This document shows, in pieces, positions 19,581 to 29,376 of a stretch of DNA of 64,000 nt. Positions within the stretch are counted from its first letter, which is position 1, and every line of letters begins with the position of its first letter. Origin of the DNA: Chryseobacterium capnotolerans (GTDB lineage: Bacteria; Bacteroidota; Bacteroidia; Flavobacteriales; Weeksellaceae); the NCBI RefSeq assembly GCF_021278965.1, contig NZ_CP065589.1, positions 4,903,001-4,967,000 on the forward strand, in the 5' to 3' direction. The notes under the pieces are model-generated. The model was not told where the DNA came from. It ran no database searches and worked only from the letters and a program-made list of their open reading frames with translations. The position numbers and the translations under genes are program-made.

Positions 19581-20318
19581 TTAAAGTGGTTTGGATATTT
19601 TAATAGTATAAATGTAGTAAATAATTACACAAATACATACAAATTGAATTGTCCCAAGGTTTCCTATAATTTCAATTCTTGGTTTAATAAAGTCTAATAA
19701 GAATCTAAAGGTAAAATAGCTTAGCATAAAGATCTGAAAAAGAAACCCGGAAGGATATTTTACATGCTTCTGAATATATTTAAGAACTACCCAGAGAATG
19801 ACTAAAAAACCAATTTCATATAAGGCAACCGGATGTCTGAGATATTGATCTCCCAAATGCATTCCAAAGACTGAATCTGTGGGAATACCATAAGTTTCTT
19901 CATGAATTCCTGTAAGAAAACAGCCAATTCTTCCAATAATTATAGCCAGCATTAAGGGAAAAACAATTAAATCACTTGTACTTTCTTTGTGACTCACCAC
20001 TTTTTTAGCCAATTCCACTCCTAATAATCCAAAAGCCAGTCCTCCAACGATGGTATTGCTGGACCAAAATTTATGAAAATTGAAATTTTCAAATAAGGTA
20101 TAAGGATTTTCCAGATTTCCAATGAGTTTGGAACCTAGCAATGCTCCGGCAGTTGCCCCAATCAAAACAGCAGCAGAAGTATTAAAAGGCAGCTTCTCTT
20201 TAGATTTTCTTTTAAGGTAAAAATAATACCGCATACCCAGAAACATTCCAACTGCCTCAAAGAGAGGATGGGCAAGAATTGTTGTACCGAAAATATAAAA
20301 AGTTACAGGAAAATCCAT
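19581..20318 (-). CDS. Prolipoprotein diacylglyceryl transferase (Lgt)-superfamily membrane protein
   Basis: The 245-residue, multi-helix protein has the Lgt-type GRIGCF signature (129-134) and RHPVALYE (161-168). The canonical Lgt HGG motif is replaced by VGG (Val91), and the Asn of GRxGN is Cys133. True Lgt transfers diacylglycerol to the lipobox cysteine. The missing His makes this function doubtful here, so I call it an Lgt-like homologue. It heads an operon with a small membrane protein and a Tes-like radical SAM enzyme, and is divergent from guaC by 61 bp. Confidence 0.75.
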   Translation of the reverse strand: MDFPVTFYIFGTTILAHPLFEAVGMFLGMRYYFYLKRKSKEKLPFNTSAAVLIGATAGALLGSKLIGNLENPYTLFENFNFHKFWSSNTIVGGLAFGLLGVELAKKVVSHKESTSDLIVFPLMLAIIIGRIGCFLTGIHEETYGIPTDSVFGMHLGDQYLRHPVALYEIGFLVILWVVLKYIQKHVKYPSGFLFQIFMLSYFTFRFLLDFIKPRIEIIGNLGTIQFVCICVIIYYIYTIKISKPL

Positions 20319-20379
20319 AGTTTCAAAAATAGTCCATTTAAGATTATTTACTACCTTTATTCTGACAAATAATTACAAA

Positions 20380-21420
20380 ATGCGTATAGAATATGACATA
20401 AAATTAGGGTTTAAGGATGTAATGTTCCGCCCTAAGCGTTCAACCTTGAAATCCCGTTCAGAAGTAAATCTTGAAAGAGAATTTATTTTTAAACATACTC
20501 AAAAAAAATGGAGTGGAGTTCCTGTTATTGGTGCTAATATGGATACCGTAGGAACTTTTGAAATGGCTGTAGAACTGGCTAAAGATAAGATCATCACAGC
20601 AATACATAAACATTATACTCCTGAAGAATGGGATCAGTTTCTGCAAAGCCAGCCTGAAAGTATTCATCAGTATATTGCTTTAAGTACGGGTACAGGAAAA
20701 GCGGATGAAGAAAAAATCAGACTGATTCTGGAAAAGCATCCAAAAATCGAGTTTCTCTGTATAGATGTTGCCAATGGTTATTCTGAGCATTTCGTTCAGT
20801 TTGTAAAGACCGCAAGGGCTAATTTCCCTGATAAAATTATTATTGCTGGAAATGTAGTAACCGGTGAAATGGTGGAAGAACTTCTTTTAGTAGGTGCAGA
20901 TATCATCAAAGTGGGTATCGGGCCCGGTTCAGTATGTACAACCCGTGTAAAAACCGGAGTTGGCTATCCTCAATTATCTGCTATCATCGAATGTGCTGAT
21001 GCTGCCCATGGTTTAGGAGGCCATATCATTGCAGACGGAGGCTGTAAAGTTCCCGGAGATGTTGCCAAAGCTTTTGGCGGCGGAGCAGACTTTGTAATGC
21101 TTGGCGGAATGTTTGCCGGCCACGATGAAAGTGGTGGTGAAATGATTGAAGAAAATGGGAAAAAATATCGTTTATTCTATGGTATGAGTTCAAAAACGGC
21201 AATGGATAAGCATTCCGGAGGTGTTGCTGAATACCGTGCTTCAGAAGGAAAAACGGTAAAAGTAGCTTATAAAGGACCCGTTGCTGAAACCGTGAAGGAT
21301 ATTTTAGGAGGAGTACGTTCCACATGTACTTATGTAGGAGCATCCAAACTTAAAGAACTTTCCAAAAGAACAACTTTTATCAGGGTTCAGGAACAGGAAA
21401 ATCAGGTCTTTAACGGATAA
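20380..21420 (+). CDS. guaC: GMP reductase
   Basis: GuaC reduces GMP to IMP with NADPH and ammonia release, linking guanine and adenine nucleotide pools. The 346-residue protein has the IMPDH/GMPR barrel: the N-terminal [28 protein letters not shown], the [11 protein letters not shown] catalytic-cysteine loop, and [15 protein letters not shown] with MSSKTAM. It lacks the CBS domains of IMP dehydrogenase and has a normal GuaC length. It is transcribed alone and ends at a terminator shared with convergent fabG. Confidence 0.93.
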   Translation: MRIEYDIKLGFKDVMFRPKRSTLKSRSEVNLEREFIFKHTQKKWSGVPVIGANMDTVGTFEMAVELAKDKIITAIHKHYTPEEWDQFLQSQPESIHQYIALSTGTGKADEEKIRLILEKHPKIEFLCIDVANGYSEHFVQFVKTARANFPDKIIIAGNVVTGEMVEELLLVGADIIKVGIGPGSVCTTRVKTGVGYPQLSAIIECADAAHGLGGHIIADGGCKVPGDVAKAFGGGADFVMLGGMFAGHDESGGEMIEENGKKYRLFYGMSSKTAMDKHSGGVAEYRASEGKTVKVAYKGPVAETVKDILGGVRSTCTYVGASKLKELSKRTTFIRVQEQENQVFNG

Positions 21421-21460
21421 TTTTTTCTTCAGTAGATTTATTAGACCTTTCAGTAATAAA

Positions 21461-21492
21461 AAAGAGGCTACACATTTTGTATAGCCTCTTTG
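21461..21492. terminator. Terminator between convergent guaC and fabG
   Basis: AAAGAGGCTA pairs with TAGCCTCTTT around a short loop. A T-rich tract follows on the plus strand and A-rich sequence on the other side, so it can end both genes. Confidence 0.85.
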
Positions 21493-21498
21493 TATTTT

Positions 21499-22242
21499 TT
21501 ACATCAACATTCCACCGTCTACGTTTAACGTCTGACCTGTAACGTATGATGACATATCACTTCCGAAGAATACACAAGCATTAGCGATATCTTCCGGCTG
21601 TCCTCCTCTTTTCAAAGGAACTCCGTCTCTCCATCCCTGAACTGTTTTCTCATCCAGCACTGCTGTCATTTCTGTTTCAATAAATCCTGGTGCAATGGCA
21701 TTACATCTGATATTTCTAGAACCTAATTCTAGTGCCACTGATTTTGTAAACCCGATTACACCTGCCTTCGAAGCTGCATAATTCGCTTGTCCTGCATTCC
21801 CTTTTACTCCAACTACAGAAGTCATATTGATAATAGATCCGGATTTTGCCTTCATCATCGGCTTAATTACCGCTTTTGTAAGGTTAAATACAGAGTCCAG
21901 GTTTACTTTGATTACTTTATCCCAATCTTCTTTTGACATTCTCAATAGCAAGTTATCTTTTGTAATCCCTGCATTGTTTACCAAAATATCAATCTGTCCA
22001 AACTCCGCCATTACTTCCTCTACCAATTTTTGAGCGGCATCATAATCTGATGCGTCAGACTGATACCCTTTAATCTGGGTTACAGAACTTAAAGCTGCTT
22101 CTAATTCTTTAGCTTTGTCTACAGAACCGGCATAAGTAAATGCTACTTTTGCTCCCTGTTGAGCATACATTTCAGCAATACCCTTCCCGATTCCTCTTGT
22201 AGCTCCGGTAATTAGTGCTACCTTTCCTTCTAATAATTTCAT
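21499..22242 (-). CDS. fabG: 3-oxoacyl-[acyl-carrier-protein] reductase
   Basis: FabG reduces 3-oxoacyl-ACP with NADPH in the fatty acid elongation cycle. The 247-residue SDR protein has the TGATRGIGKG cofactor loop near residue 13, NNAGITKDNLLLRM, the catalytic YAASKAG and a C-terminal GGMLM. The GITKDN signature and length are typical of FabG. It is a single gene, convergent with guaC, with about 170 bp of AT-rich upstream DNA. Confidence 0.93.
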   Translation of the reverse strand: MKLLEGKVALITGATRGIGKGIAEMYAQQGAKVAFTYAGSVDKAKELEAALSSVTQIKGYQSDASDYDAAQKLVEEVMAEFGQIDILVNNAGITKDNLLLRMSKEDWDKVIKVNLDSVFNLTKAVIKPMMKAKSGSIINMTSVVGVKGNAGQANYAASKAGVIGFTKSVALELGSRNIRCNAIAPGFIETEMTAVLDEKTVQGWRDGVPLKRGGQPEDIANACVFFGSDMSSYVTGQTLNVDGGMLM

Positions 22243-22413
22243 ATCTATTGACGATTATTTTTTTATAACTCATTCAGCTACTGAAAGCTGACTTACTTAG
22301 TATCATAATTCTTTTTCAGAATTAATCGGTTTGCAAAGATATTATAAATTGTTATTCAAGACATTGAAAACATTAAAATACTGAACTTTTTTGCTAAATT
22401 TCTATGATTACTG

Positions 22414-23925
22414 CTATAATTCTGCACCTACATTTCTAAATCTGGTGAAATAAATTAAGTCTGTTCTTTTATCTTTGCTTAATTTTAGGACTTCTTTCAT
22501 CCAGATATATTTATCATAAATGATCTCCGTTAAAGGTTCATTCTGAAAGTTCAGAACTCCGTATTTACCTTCTTTCTTTACAACGATTTCATTTTCAAAG
22601 TTTTCAAAAGCGATAATATCTTCATAGGCAAATGGAACAATTTCCGTACCCTTAGCGTCCAGAATACCATAAAGATTACTATTGTTCATACAAACAAGCG
22701 GCTTTGAATACTCATTCAGAATAGTAAAGTATCCAACATCCTGGTTCTTTATCTGTTTCACTCCCTTAAGTTCAGCTGCTGACTTATTGGTCACCGAAAA
22801 TCGGTAATACAGATCACTTCTTCTGATGATTATATTGTCAGGATAGAAGCCAACAATCTGATCTCCTGCATTTAAAATATTTTGCAAATCTTTATCTAAG
22901 AGTTTTTCTTCATTTTCTTTTTTTAGATAAATAAGATCTTTTCCTGAGATTGTAAAACTTTTAATAAAGTCATATTCCTGAGGAACAATAGTATTGCCCT
23001 GCAAGTCTACAATACCTGATTGATCCGACTTGTCGCTTGAACCCCTAAAAAGGTTGTTACACAGCGGGTACAAATACTTAAAACTACTGGGATAAAGCTT
23101 CTGATCCTTCTTATAAAAAACACTCGTTTTGTTGCTTTTTCTAAGATAAATATATTCTCTCTTACCAAAATATTCCGGAGTGATATCACTGTAAATTTCA
23201 TCCGCTATGAGGTTATCTTCAGCATCAATCAGTCCATATTTTCCGGTAGCTTTGTTTTGAGTAATCAGGTAAGGATAAGCATTCATATCTACCACATTCT
23301 TTGAAAACTTGTGCAAAGTTTGACCGTTTTTACCAATAATTTCGCTTTGATTTTCTTCGTTAATGATCAGCGCTTTTCCATTTTCAAAGCTATAATCATC
23401 CTTAAATTCCCTGTCACTAAGCTGCTTTCCATTAAAGTCATAGAGGAACCATCTTTTATCTTTTGAAACAAAAAAAGCATCTTTTCCGGCAAACCGGATT
23501 TTGTCTGAGTCTGGAATAATAAGCTTTCCATTATAATCGTAGACAGCTTCTTTTCCTTGTTTGGTAGCAATAATTCTTTCCTTACTCCACCAGGGTGTAT
23601 TGAAATCCTGATCTTCAAGCGGAACCAGTTCATTCCCTTTTTCATCAATAATTGCCGATTTTCTTCTGTTTCCTTCTTCAGAATAAAGAATAAACCTGTT
23701 TTTAAAAATGTGGGAAATACCACCTCTGTAAGATGATTCAAAGGTTATATTTCCTTTGGAATCTACAATACCTTGTTTTTTGGAAACAGGATCATAGACA
23801 ATTCCGAAACCTTCAGAATATGCACTTACCTCCTTCCCTGTCTTTTTGGAAAGAAGAACTTTAGTGTATTGGTTCGTTTGTCCCATACAAACTGTAGAAC
23901 ACAATACAAAAATTAGTTTTTTCAA
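22414..23925 (-). CDS. WG-repeat protein with signal peptide
   Basis: Repeats of the WG type (for example KQGIVDSKGN, KYGLIDAEDN, SGIVDLQGN, LYGILDAKGTEIVP) fill this protein of about 503 residues. I choose a TTG start at 23925, giving LKKLIFVLCSTVCMGQ, a good signal peptide 7 bp after the rsmI stop. The upstream ATG at 23961 would overlap rsmI and put extra hydrophobic residues before the signal. WG-repeat proteins are secreted or surface proteins of unknown function. It probably shares a transcript with rsmI. Confidence 0.75.
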   Translation of the reverse strand: MKKLIFVLCSTVCMGQTNQYTKVLLSKKTGKEVSAYSEGFGIVYDPVSKKQGIVDSKGNITFESSYRGGISHIFKNRFILYSEEGNRRKSAIIDEKGNELVPLEDQDFNTPWWSKERIIATKQGKEAVYDYNGKLIIPDSDKIRFAGKDAFFVSKDKRWFLYDFNGKQLSDREFKDDYSFENGKALIINEENQSEIIGKNGQTLHKFSKNVVDMNAYPYLITQNKATGKYGLIDAEDNLIADEIYSDITPEYFGKREYIYLRKSNKTSVFYKKDQKLYPSSFKYLYPLCNNLFRGSSDKSDQSGIVDLQGNTIVPQEYDFIKSFTISGKDLIYLKKENEEKLLDKDLQNILNAGDQIVGFYPDNIIIRRSDLYYRFSVTNKSAAELKGVKQIKNQDVGYFTILNEYSKPLVCMNNSNLYGILDAKGTEIVPFAYEDIIAFENFENEIVVKKEGKYGVLNFQNEPLTEIIYDKYIWMKEVLKLSKDKRTDLIYFTRFRNVGAEL

Positions 23926-23932
23926 TGAAGAA

Positions 23933-24607
23933 TCAAATAGAATTATTGACAATAAGAACAATCTCTCCTTTTAGAGTCTTACTCTTGGAAAATTCAATTA
24001 ATTCATTGATTGTTCCGCGTTTAGTTTCTTCAAATTTCTTAGAGATTTCACGGCTTAAACTGGCCTTGGTGTTTTCACCAAAGAACTCTTTAATCTGTTC
24101 CAGTGTCGTATTGATCTTATGTGGACTTTCGTACAATACAATGGTTTTCTTTTCCTCAGCAAGCTGTTTCAGCTTGGTTTGCCTTCCTTTCTTTTGTGGT
24201 AAAAATCCTGCAAATAAAAATTCGTTATTCGGAAGTCCTGAAACTACCAAAGCGGGAATTAAAGCTGTTGCACCAGGAAGACAGATCATTTCAATATTGT
24301 TATCTGCTCCTGCCTTTGCCAATAAATATCCAGGGTCTGAAATTCCTGGAGTTCCTGCATCAGTAATAATTGCGATATTCTGACCGTTTTTAAGGTCTGT
24401 TATTACTTTCTCCGTTGCCTGATGTTCATTATGTAAATGATACGATTTTAAAGGCTTGGATATTTCAAAGTGTTTTAAAAGTATTCCGGAAGTTCTGGTA
24501 TCTTCACATAAAATATAATCTACTTCTTTCAGAACATTCACTGCTCTGAAGGTCATATCTTCCAGGTTCCCAACGGGTGTGGGAACAAAATATAGGATTC
24601 CGCTCAA
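23933..24607 (-). CDS. rsmI: 16S rRNA 2'-O-ribose methyltransferase RsmI
   Basis: RsmI methylates the 2'-OH of C1402 in 16S rRNA using SAM. The 224-residue protein has FVPTPVGNLEDMTFRA, the CEDTRTSGILLKHF segment, ITDAGTPGISDPG and LPGATALIPAL, which are the family's main motifs. The C-terminal extra domain seen in some members is short here, as is usual in Bacteroidota. It lies 2 bp after the acidic repeat gene and just before the WG-repeat gene, all on the minus strand. Confidence 0.95.
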   Translation of the reverse strand: MSGILYFVPTPVGNLEDMTFRAVNVLKEVDYILCEDTRTSGILLKHFEISKPLKSYHLHNEHQATEKVITDLKNGQNIAIITDAGTPGISDPGYLLAKAGADNNIEMICLPGATALIPALVVSGLPNNEFLFAGFLPQKKGRQTKLKQLAEEKKTIVLYESPHKINTTLEQIKEFFGENTKASLSREISKKFEETKRGTINELIEFSKSKTLKGEIVLIVNNSI

Positions 24608-24609
24608 AA

Positions 24610-26103
24610 TTATAAGAATTTATTTTCCACCAATATCCAAAGTCTCTGTGCATATTCATCCACTTTACTCCATTTCCTTTCGTAGTACAGATCGCTCAGG
24701 TATTCTTTTGCTTCCTCCAGTGTTTTGAAATGATTCAACTGTGCTACCGTATCATTCAGATCGGTCTGGCTTCCTTCAAATAACATTTTTGAAAAAGCAA
24801 TTCTGTCATTCAAATCCAGTTTAAACTCTGTTTTGGGCTTATCAGCCTCCATAAAATTAGTAGGAATATTAGATTTCAGAATACTTCCCGTATCTTCTTT
24901 TATGGGTTCAGGCTGAGTTTCTTTTGGAAGCTCTCTTTCCAGCGGATCATCATCAAATAGGGATTGAACAGCTTTCAATCCTTTGATATTGGCTAATTTT
25001 ATTTTTTTCTCCTGATGATATTCGTCTAGGTTTTCAAAACTCTCATCAGAAGGATGTCTCTCTGTTTCTTCAGGAACAGGTTTATCTATTTCAACAATTT
25101 TTCTTCTGTCATATACTTCAGCGAGAACATTTTCTTGCTGTCTTTCTTCCACAGAATGCTCATTTTTAATCTCATTCACAATGTTTTCAACATTGGAAGT
25201 TTCGTTGGCCAGCTCTCCTTGTTCTAAAGAAATATTGGAAGCTACAAACTGCTCTTCATTCTCTTCAATCAGTATTTCGTCATCCAGCATTTCTGTATCG
25301 AAAATACTTGGTATGGTTTCTCTGACCTTATTTTCATTGGTATCACTTACTTTTGCAAAATCTACCTCTTTTTTACCTTCAATTTCATCATCGTCAGCAT
25401 CCATTTCATTCAGCTGATTATTAAAGATAGCTTCTTCCTCTGTCACTTCATCATCAAACATATCTTCATTGATATCTTCATCTGAATCTGGTTTTGCATC
25501 TGCAAGAATTTTCTCTTCATCTACAAAGTTTAACACATTTTCATGGGCAATTGAATGTTCATTTTCCTCAATTTCATTCAACTGATTATTGAAAATAGCT
25601 TCTTCTTCCGTTACATCCTCAGATACAACAGGAATCTGAATATTTTTAACCACTCTTTCTTCGTTATTTTCTGCTACAAAGCTGATGATATTTTCATGAA
25701 ATTCATTTTCAACAATTTCATTAAGCTGGTTATTAAATATTTCTTCTTCATCTGCTGATCCACTGATAAAACTGTCATTTTCATGCTCATCAATCTCGTT
25801 CAGCTCATTATTAAAAATAGCTTCTTCTTCCGTCACTTCATTTCCTGAATCATGATGATGGTGGTCTGTTTCACCGGAGATAAAAGAAACAGGGAGTCCT
25901 TCCGAGTGCAGAACAGAATCATCTGCTATGAAATATTCGATGTTTTTTTCCAGTAATTTCAAAAAAGAAATCCTGTTAGCAAGCTCATCTACAAGATCTT
26001 GCTTGGAAAGTAATTCGTCTACATTATTTATTTTATCCAGATTATCAATGATATTCTTGGCCTCAAATAAAATCTTTTCCTTTAAATCTTGGATATTTTG
26101 CAT
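24610..26103 (-). CDS. Hyperacidic protein with EEEAIFNNQLNEI repeats
   Basis: The 497-residue protein has no signal peptide or membrane segment. Its N-terminal ~60 residues look helical, the middle is highly acidic and low in complexity, and the C-terminal 90 residues (FKLDLNDRIAFSKMLF to the end) look like a compact folded domain. The middle carries four copies of the motif (T/D)EEEAIFNNxLNEI, spaced by variable acidic linkers. I do not recognise a function. It lies directly before rsmI, with a 2-bp gap, and is divergent from tdk. The repeats suggest short linear peptides that bind several copies of a partner. Confidence 0.75.
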   Translation of the reverse strand: MQNIQDLKEKILFEAKNIIDNLDKINNVDELLSKQDLVDELANRISFLKLLEKNIEYFIADDSVLHSEGLPVSFISGETDHHHHDSGNEVTEEEAIFNNELNEIDEHENDSFISGSADEEEIFNNQLNEIVENEFHENIISFVAENNEERVVKNIQIPVVSEDVTEEEAIFNNQLNEIEENEHSIAHENVLNFVDEEKILADAKPDSDEDINEDMFDDEVTEEEAIFNNQLNEMDADDDEIEGKKEVDFAKVSDTNENKVRETIPSIFDTEMLDDEILIEENEEQFVASNISLEQGELANETSNVENIVNEIKNEHSVEERQQENVLAEVYDRRKIVEIDKPVPEETERHPSDESFENLDEYHQEKKIKLANIKGLKAVQSLFDDDPLERELPKETQPEPIKEDTGSILKSNIPTNFMEADKPKTEFKLDLNDRIAFSKMLFEGSQTDLNDTVAQLNHFKTLEEAKEYLSDLYYERKWSKVDEYAQRLWILVENKFL

Positions 26104-26164
26104 GATAAGATTCTTATTAAAATTGCTTACTTTTGATGTTGAAAATATACGGCTAATTTAACAA

Positions 26165-26752
26165 ATGTTTTTAGAAAATACAATTAATCATTCCAAACAA
26201 AGTGGTTGGATGGAAGTGATTTGTGGCTCTATGTTTTCGGGTAAAACCGAGGAGTTGATCCGAAGATTACGTAGAGCAGAAATGGCAGGACAGAATGTGG
26301 AAATTTTTAAACCGAAACTGGATATCCGGTATTCTGAAGAGGACGTTGTTTCTCATAATCAGAATAAAATCCGCAGTACCGCAGTAGAAAATCCTAATGA
26401 GATTCTTCTGTTGGCTTCCAATTGTGATGTAGTAGCCATTGACGAAGCTCAGTTTTTTGATGAAAGCATTGTGGATGTTGCCAATCAGCTTGCTAACAGC
26501 GGTATAAGAGTTGTTATTGCAGGATTAGATATGGATTTTCTGGGACGTCCTTTCGGACCTATGCCCAATTTGATGGCTACCGCAGAATATGTCACAAAAG
26601 TGCATGCTATTTGCAAGAGAACAGGAAATCTTGCCAATTACTCTATGAGAACTTCTCAAGGAGACAATCTGGTAGAGCTGGGTGAGACAGAAAGCTATGA
26701 AGCCGTAAGCCGCCGTGTTTTTATTGATGAAGTGCTTTCAAAAAGGAAGTAA
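26165..26752 (+). CDS. tdk: Thymidine kinase
   Basis: Tdk phosphorylates thymidine with ATP in pyrimidine salvage. The 195-residue type II enzyme has the Walker A GSMFSGKT (21-28), the IDEAQFF motif and the LDMDFLGRPFGPM lid region. Only one of the zinc-ligand cysteines (HAICKRTGN) is present, which I believe is usual for Bacteroidota enzymes. A TAnnTTTG element (TACTTTTG, 26128-26135) lies 30 bp upstream. It is divergent from the acidic repeat gene. Confidence 0.95.
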   Translation: MFLENTINHSKQSGWMEVICGSMFSGKTEELIRRLRRAEMAGQNVEIFKPKLDIRYSEEDVVSHNQNKIRSTAVENPNEILLLASNCDVVAIDEAQFFDESIVDVANQLANSGIRVVIAGLDMDFLGRPFGPMPNLMATAEYVTKVHAICKRTGNLANYSMRTSQGDNLVELGETESYEAVSRRVFIDEVLSKRK

Positions 26753-26928
26753 CGGATATCAATAAAAGACAAACCATAAAATATATTCACTTCATATAAT
26801 ATAAATGAAAAACGAAAAAGCAATTTTGTAAAATTCCAAAAGGAGATCTGCTTACATGAGCTCTTCCAGCCTCTTTGCAATTTTACCTTTTTGCAATTTC
26901 ACTTTAAAATAAAGCAGAAAGGGTATCA

Positions 26929-29374
26929 ATGAACTATACAGTACAACAAATTGCAGAGATCACCAATGCAGAGGTTATTGGAGACAAGAATTTAGCGGTT
27001 AAAAATATAGCCTATGACAGCAGGATTATTTATTCAATTAAGAATACTGCGTTTATTGCGATCAATACCCCCATAAAAATTCTGGTGAAAAATTCATTGA
27101 GGCTGCCATAGACAGAGGTATCAATGTCATTATTTCTGAACATCAATATCCACAGTTTGAAGATATAACCTGGATTATTGTTAACAATTCTGTGGATTTT
27201 CTGCAGCAATTAGCCAAATATCATTTTGAAAATTCTCATTTACGATCTATTGGAATCACAGGAAGTAATGGTAAAACCATTTTAAAGGAATGGTTATATC
27301 AATGTCTGTGGAATGAATTCCCGACTGTAAAAAGTCCGAAGAGTTTTAATTCTCAGATTGGACTACCTCTTTCTCTTCTTCAAATTAACGATTCTCACGA
27401 ACTGGGAATTTTTGAAGTTGGAATTTCTCATCCGAATGAAATGGAAAAACTGGAAAATATTTTCCATCCTCAAATCGGATTACTAACACATATCGGAAAT
27501 GCTCATGCTGCCAACTTTTCTTCCGAAGAAGAGCTGATTGATGAAAAGATTAAACTTTTTAAAGATTCTGAGATCATCATTTATAATGGAGACCATTCTC
27601 TGGTAGATCAAAAAATTAAAAAATTATACGCTGATAAAAAATTAATCTCTTACGGGTTTAAAAAAGAAAATCAGGTCTTCATCAAAAAAATACGAAGGAT
27701 GAAAACGTCATTGTTGAGTATTTTGGCGAAGAAATCAGTTTTCCGGCTCACCAAAGAGACGAATCGACGTTAACCAATGCTACGGCGCTTATCGCAGTGC
27801 TTAAGGTGTTACAGGTCGAAAATAAAAAGATCGTTGAAAAAATCAACCTTTTAAAGGCCGTCGAAATGAGGCTTGAAGCGATTGAAGGAATTAAGGGCAA
27901 TATTGTCATCAATGATTCTTTCAACCTTGACCTCGATTCTCTGAAAACTGCCCTTCAATTTTTAAAGGAATATAATAAACCGAAAAAATCTTTGGTCTTA
28001 ACAGACATCGTAGGGGTGAATACCAATTCTAAGGAATTGTATGAAGAAGTTTCCGAATTGGTGAATGAACAGAATTTTGATTCCGTATTCCTGATTGGTG
28101 ATGAAATTTCAAAGTTCAGTGAATTATTTAAATCTAAAACCTATACTTTCATTGATACGAAAGAACTGATCGAAAGCAAACATCTTTCTGAAATAGAAAA
28201 TCAGATTATCCTTCTGAAAGGAGCCAGAAAATTTGAAATAGAAAAACTGAAAGATATTCTGGAGCTCAGAAAACATGATACGGTTTTAGAAATTAATCTG
28301 AATGCTATTCTTCATAATATCAATTACCATAAATCACTGCTAAAGCCAAATACAAAAATGATGGCTATGGTAAAAGCCAATGCTTATGGCTTGGGGAGTT
28401 ATGAAATTTCAGAATTTCTGCAACATCACCACATTGATTATTTAGGAGTAGCTTTTGCAGATGAAGGTGTGGAACTTCGTAAAAAAGGGATCACCACTCC
28501 TATTATAGTGATGAACCCTGAGCAGCACAGTTACCAAACCATCATAGAATACAACCTGGAACCTGAGATTTATAGTTTCAGGGTTTTGGAACTTTTCTAT
28601 GAAGCTGTTCAAAAATCCGGATATGATAAAAAATATCCTATTCATATTAAGCTTGAAACAGGAATGCATCGTCTTGGATTTAAAGATTTTGAACTGGATC
28701 AGCTGAGTGAAACTTTAAGTGAAAAGAATCTTAAAGTTCAGAGTATGTTCAGTCATTTATCTTCTTCAGATATGCCTGAAGAAAGAGAATTTACAATGAA
28801 TCAATTCAAGGTATTTGATAAAAACTCCAGCTATCTGATCGAAAAACTAGGCTATACTCCTCTTCGTCATATTTTAAATTCTTCAGGAATTACAAGCTAT
28901 ACAGATCATCAGTATGATATGGTAAGAATCGGTATCGGAATGCTTGGAGAATCTCCTGATTCTGAAATTCAGAAACAATTACAGTCTGTGGTAAGTTTTA
29001 AAACCGTAATTTCACAGATATCAATGGTTGAAGATGGTGAATCCGTTGGGTATAGCAGAAGATTTAAAGCTGATCACCTTACAAAGATCGCGACCATCCC
29101 TGTTGGATATGCTGATGGTATTCCAAGACTGATCGGAAATCAGGTTGGAAGCCTCGGGGTAAATAAAACGCTAGCTCCAATTGTTGGAAATATCTGCATG
29201 GATATGATGATGATTAATGTAGAAAATGTTCCCAATGTAAAGGAAGGCGATATGGTAACCGTCTTTAATGCAAAACCAAGTTTAAAAGAATTCGCAGGCT
29301 ACTGCAAAACGATAACCTATGAAGTATTAACGTCCATTTCACCTCGGGTGAAACGGATTTATATAAAAGATTAA
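26929..29374 (+). pseudogene. MurF-alanine racemase fusion, two frameshifts
   Basis: The N-terminal half is UDP-MurNAc-tripeptide:D-Ala-D-Ala ligase (MurF): SRIIYS start region, GITGSNGKT nucleotide loop, then the central and C-terminal domains. The C-terminal half (from about 28290) is alanine racemase, with the PLP lysine in MVKANAYGLG and a C-terminal VGYSRR and NICMDM. Together they make D-Ala and join it to the cell-wall precursor, and the fusion is known in Bacteroidota. The frame is cut into pieces 26929-27111, 27192-27773 and 27797-29374. Adding one C to the C5 run at 27068-27072 and one A to the A7 run at 27684-27690 joins them into one protein of about 815 residues. Both losses fall in homopolymers and the gene is essential in function, so a sequence error is likely. 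Confidence 0.85.
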
Positions 29375-29376
29375 CT

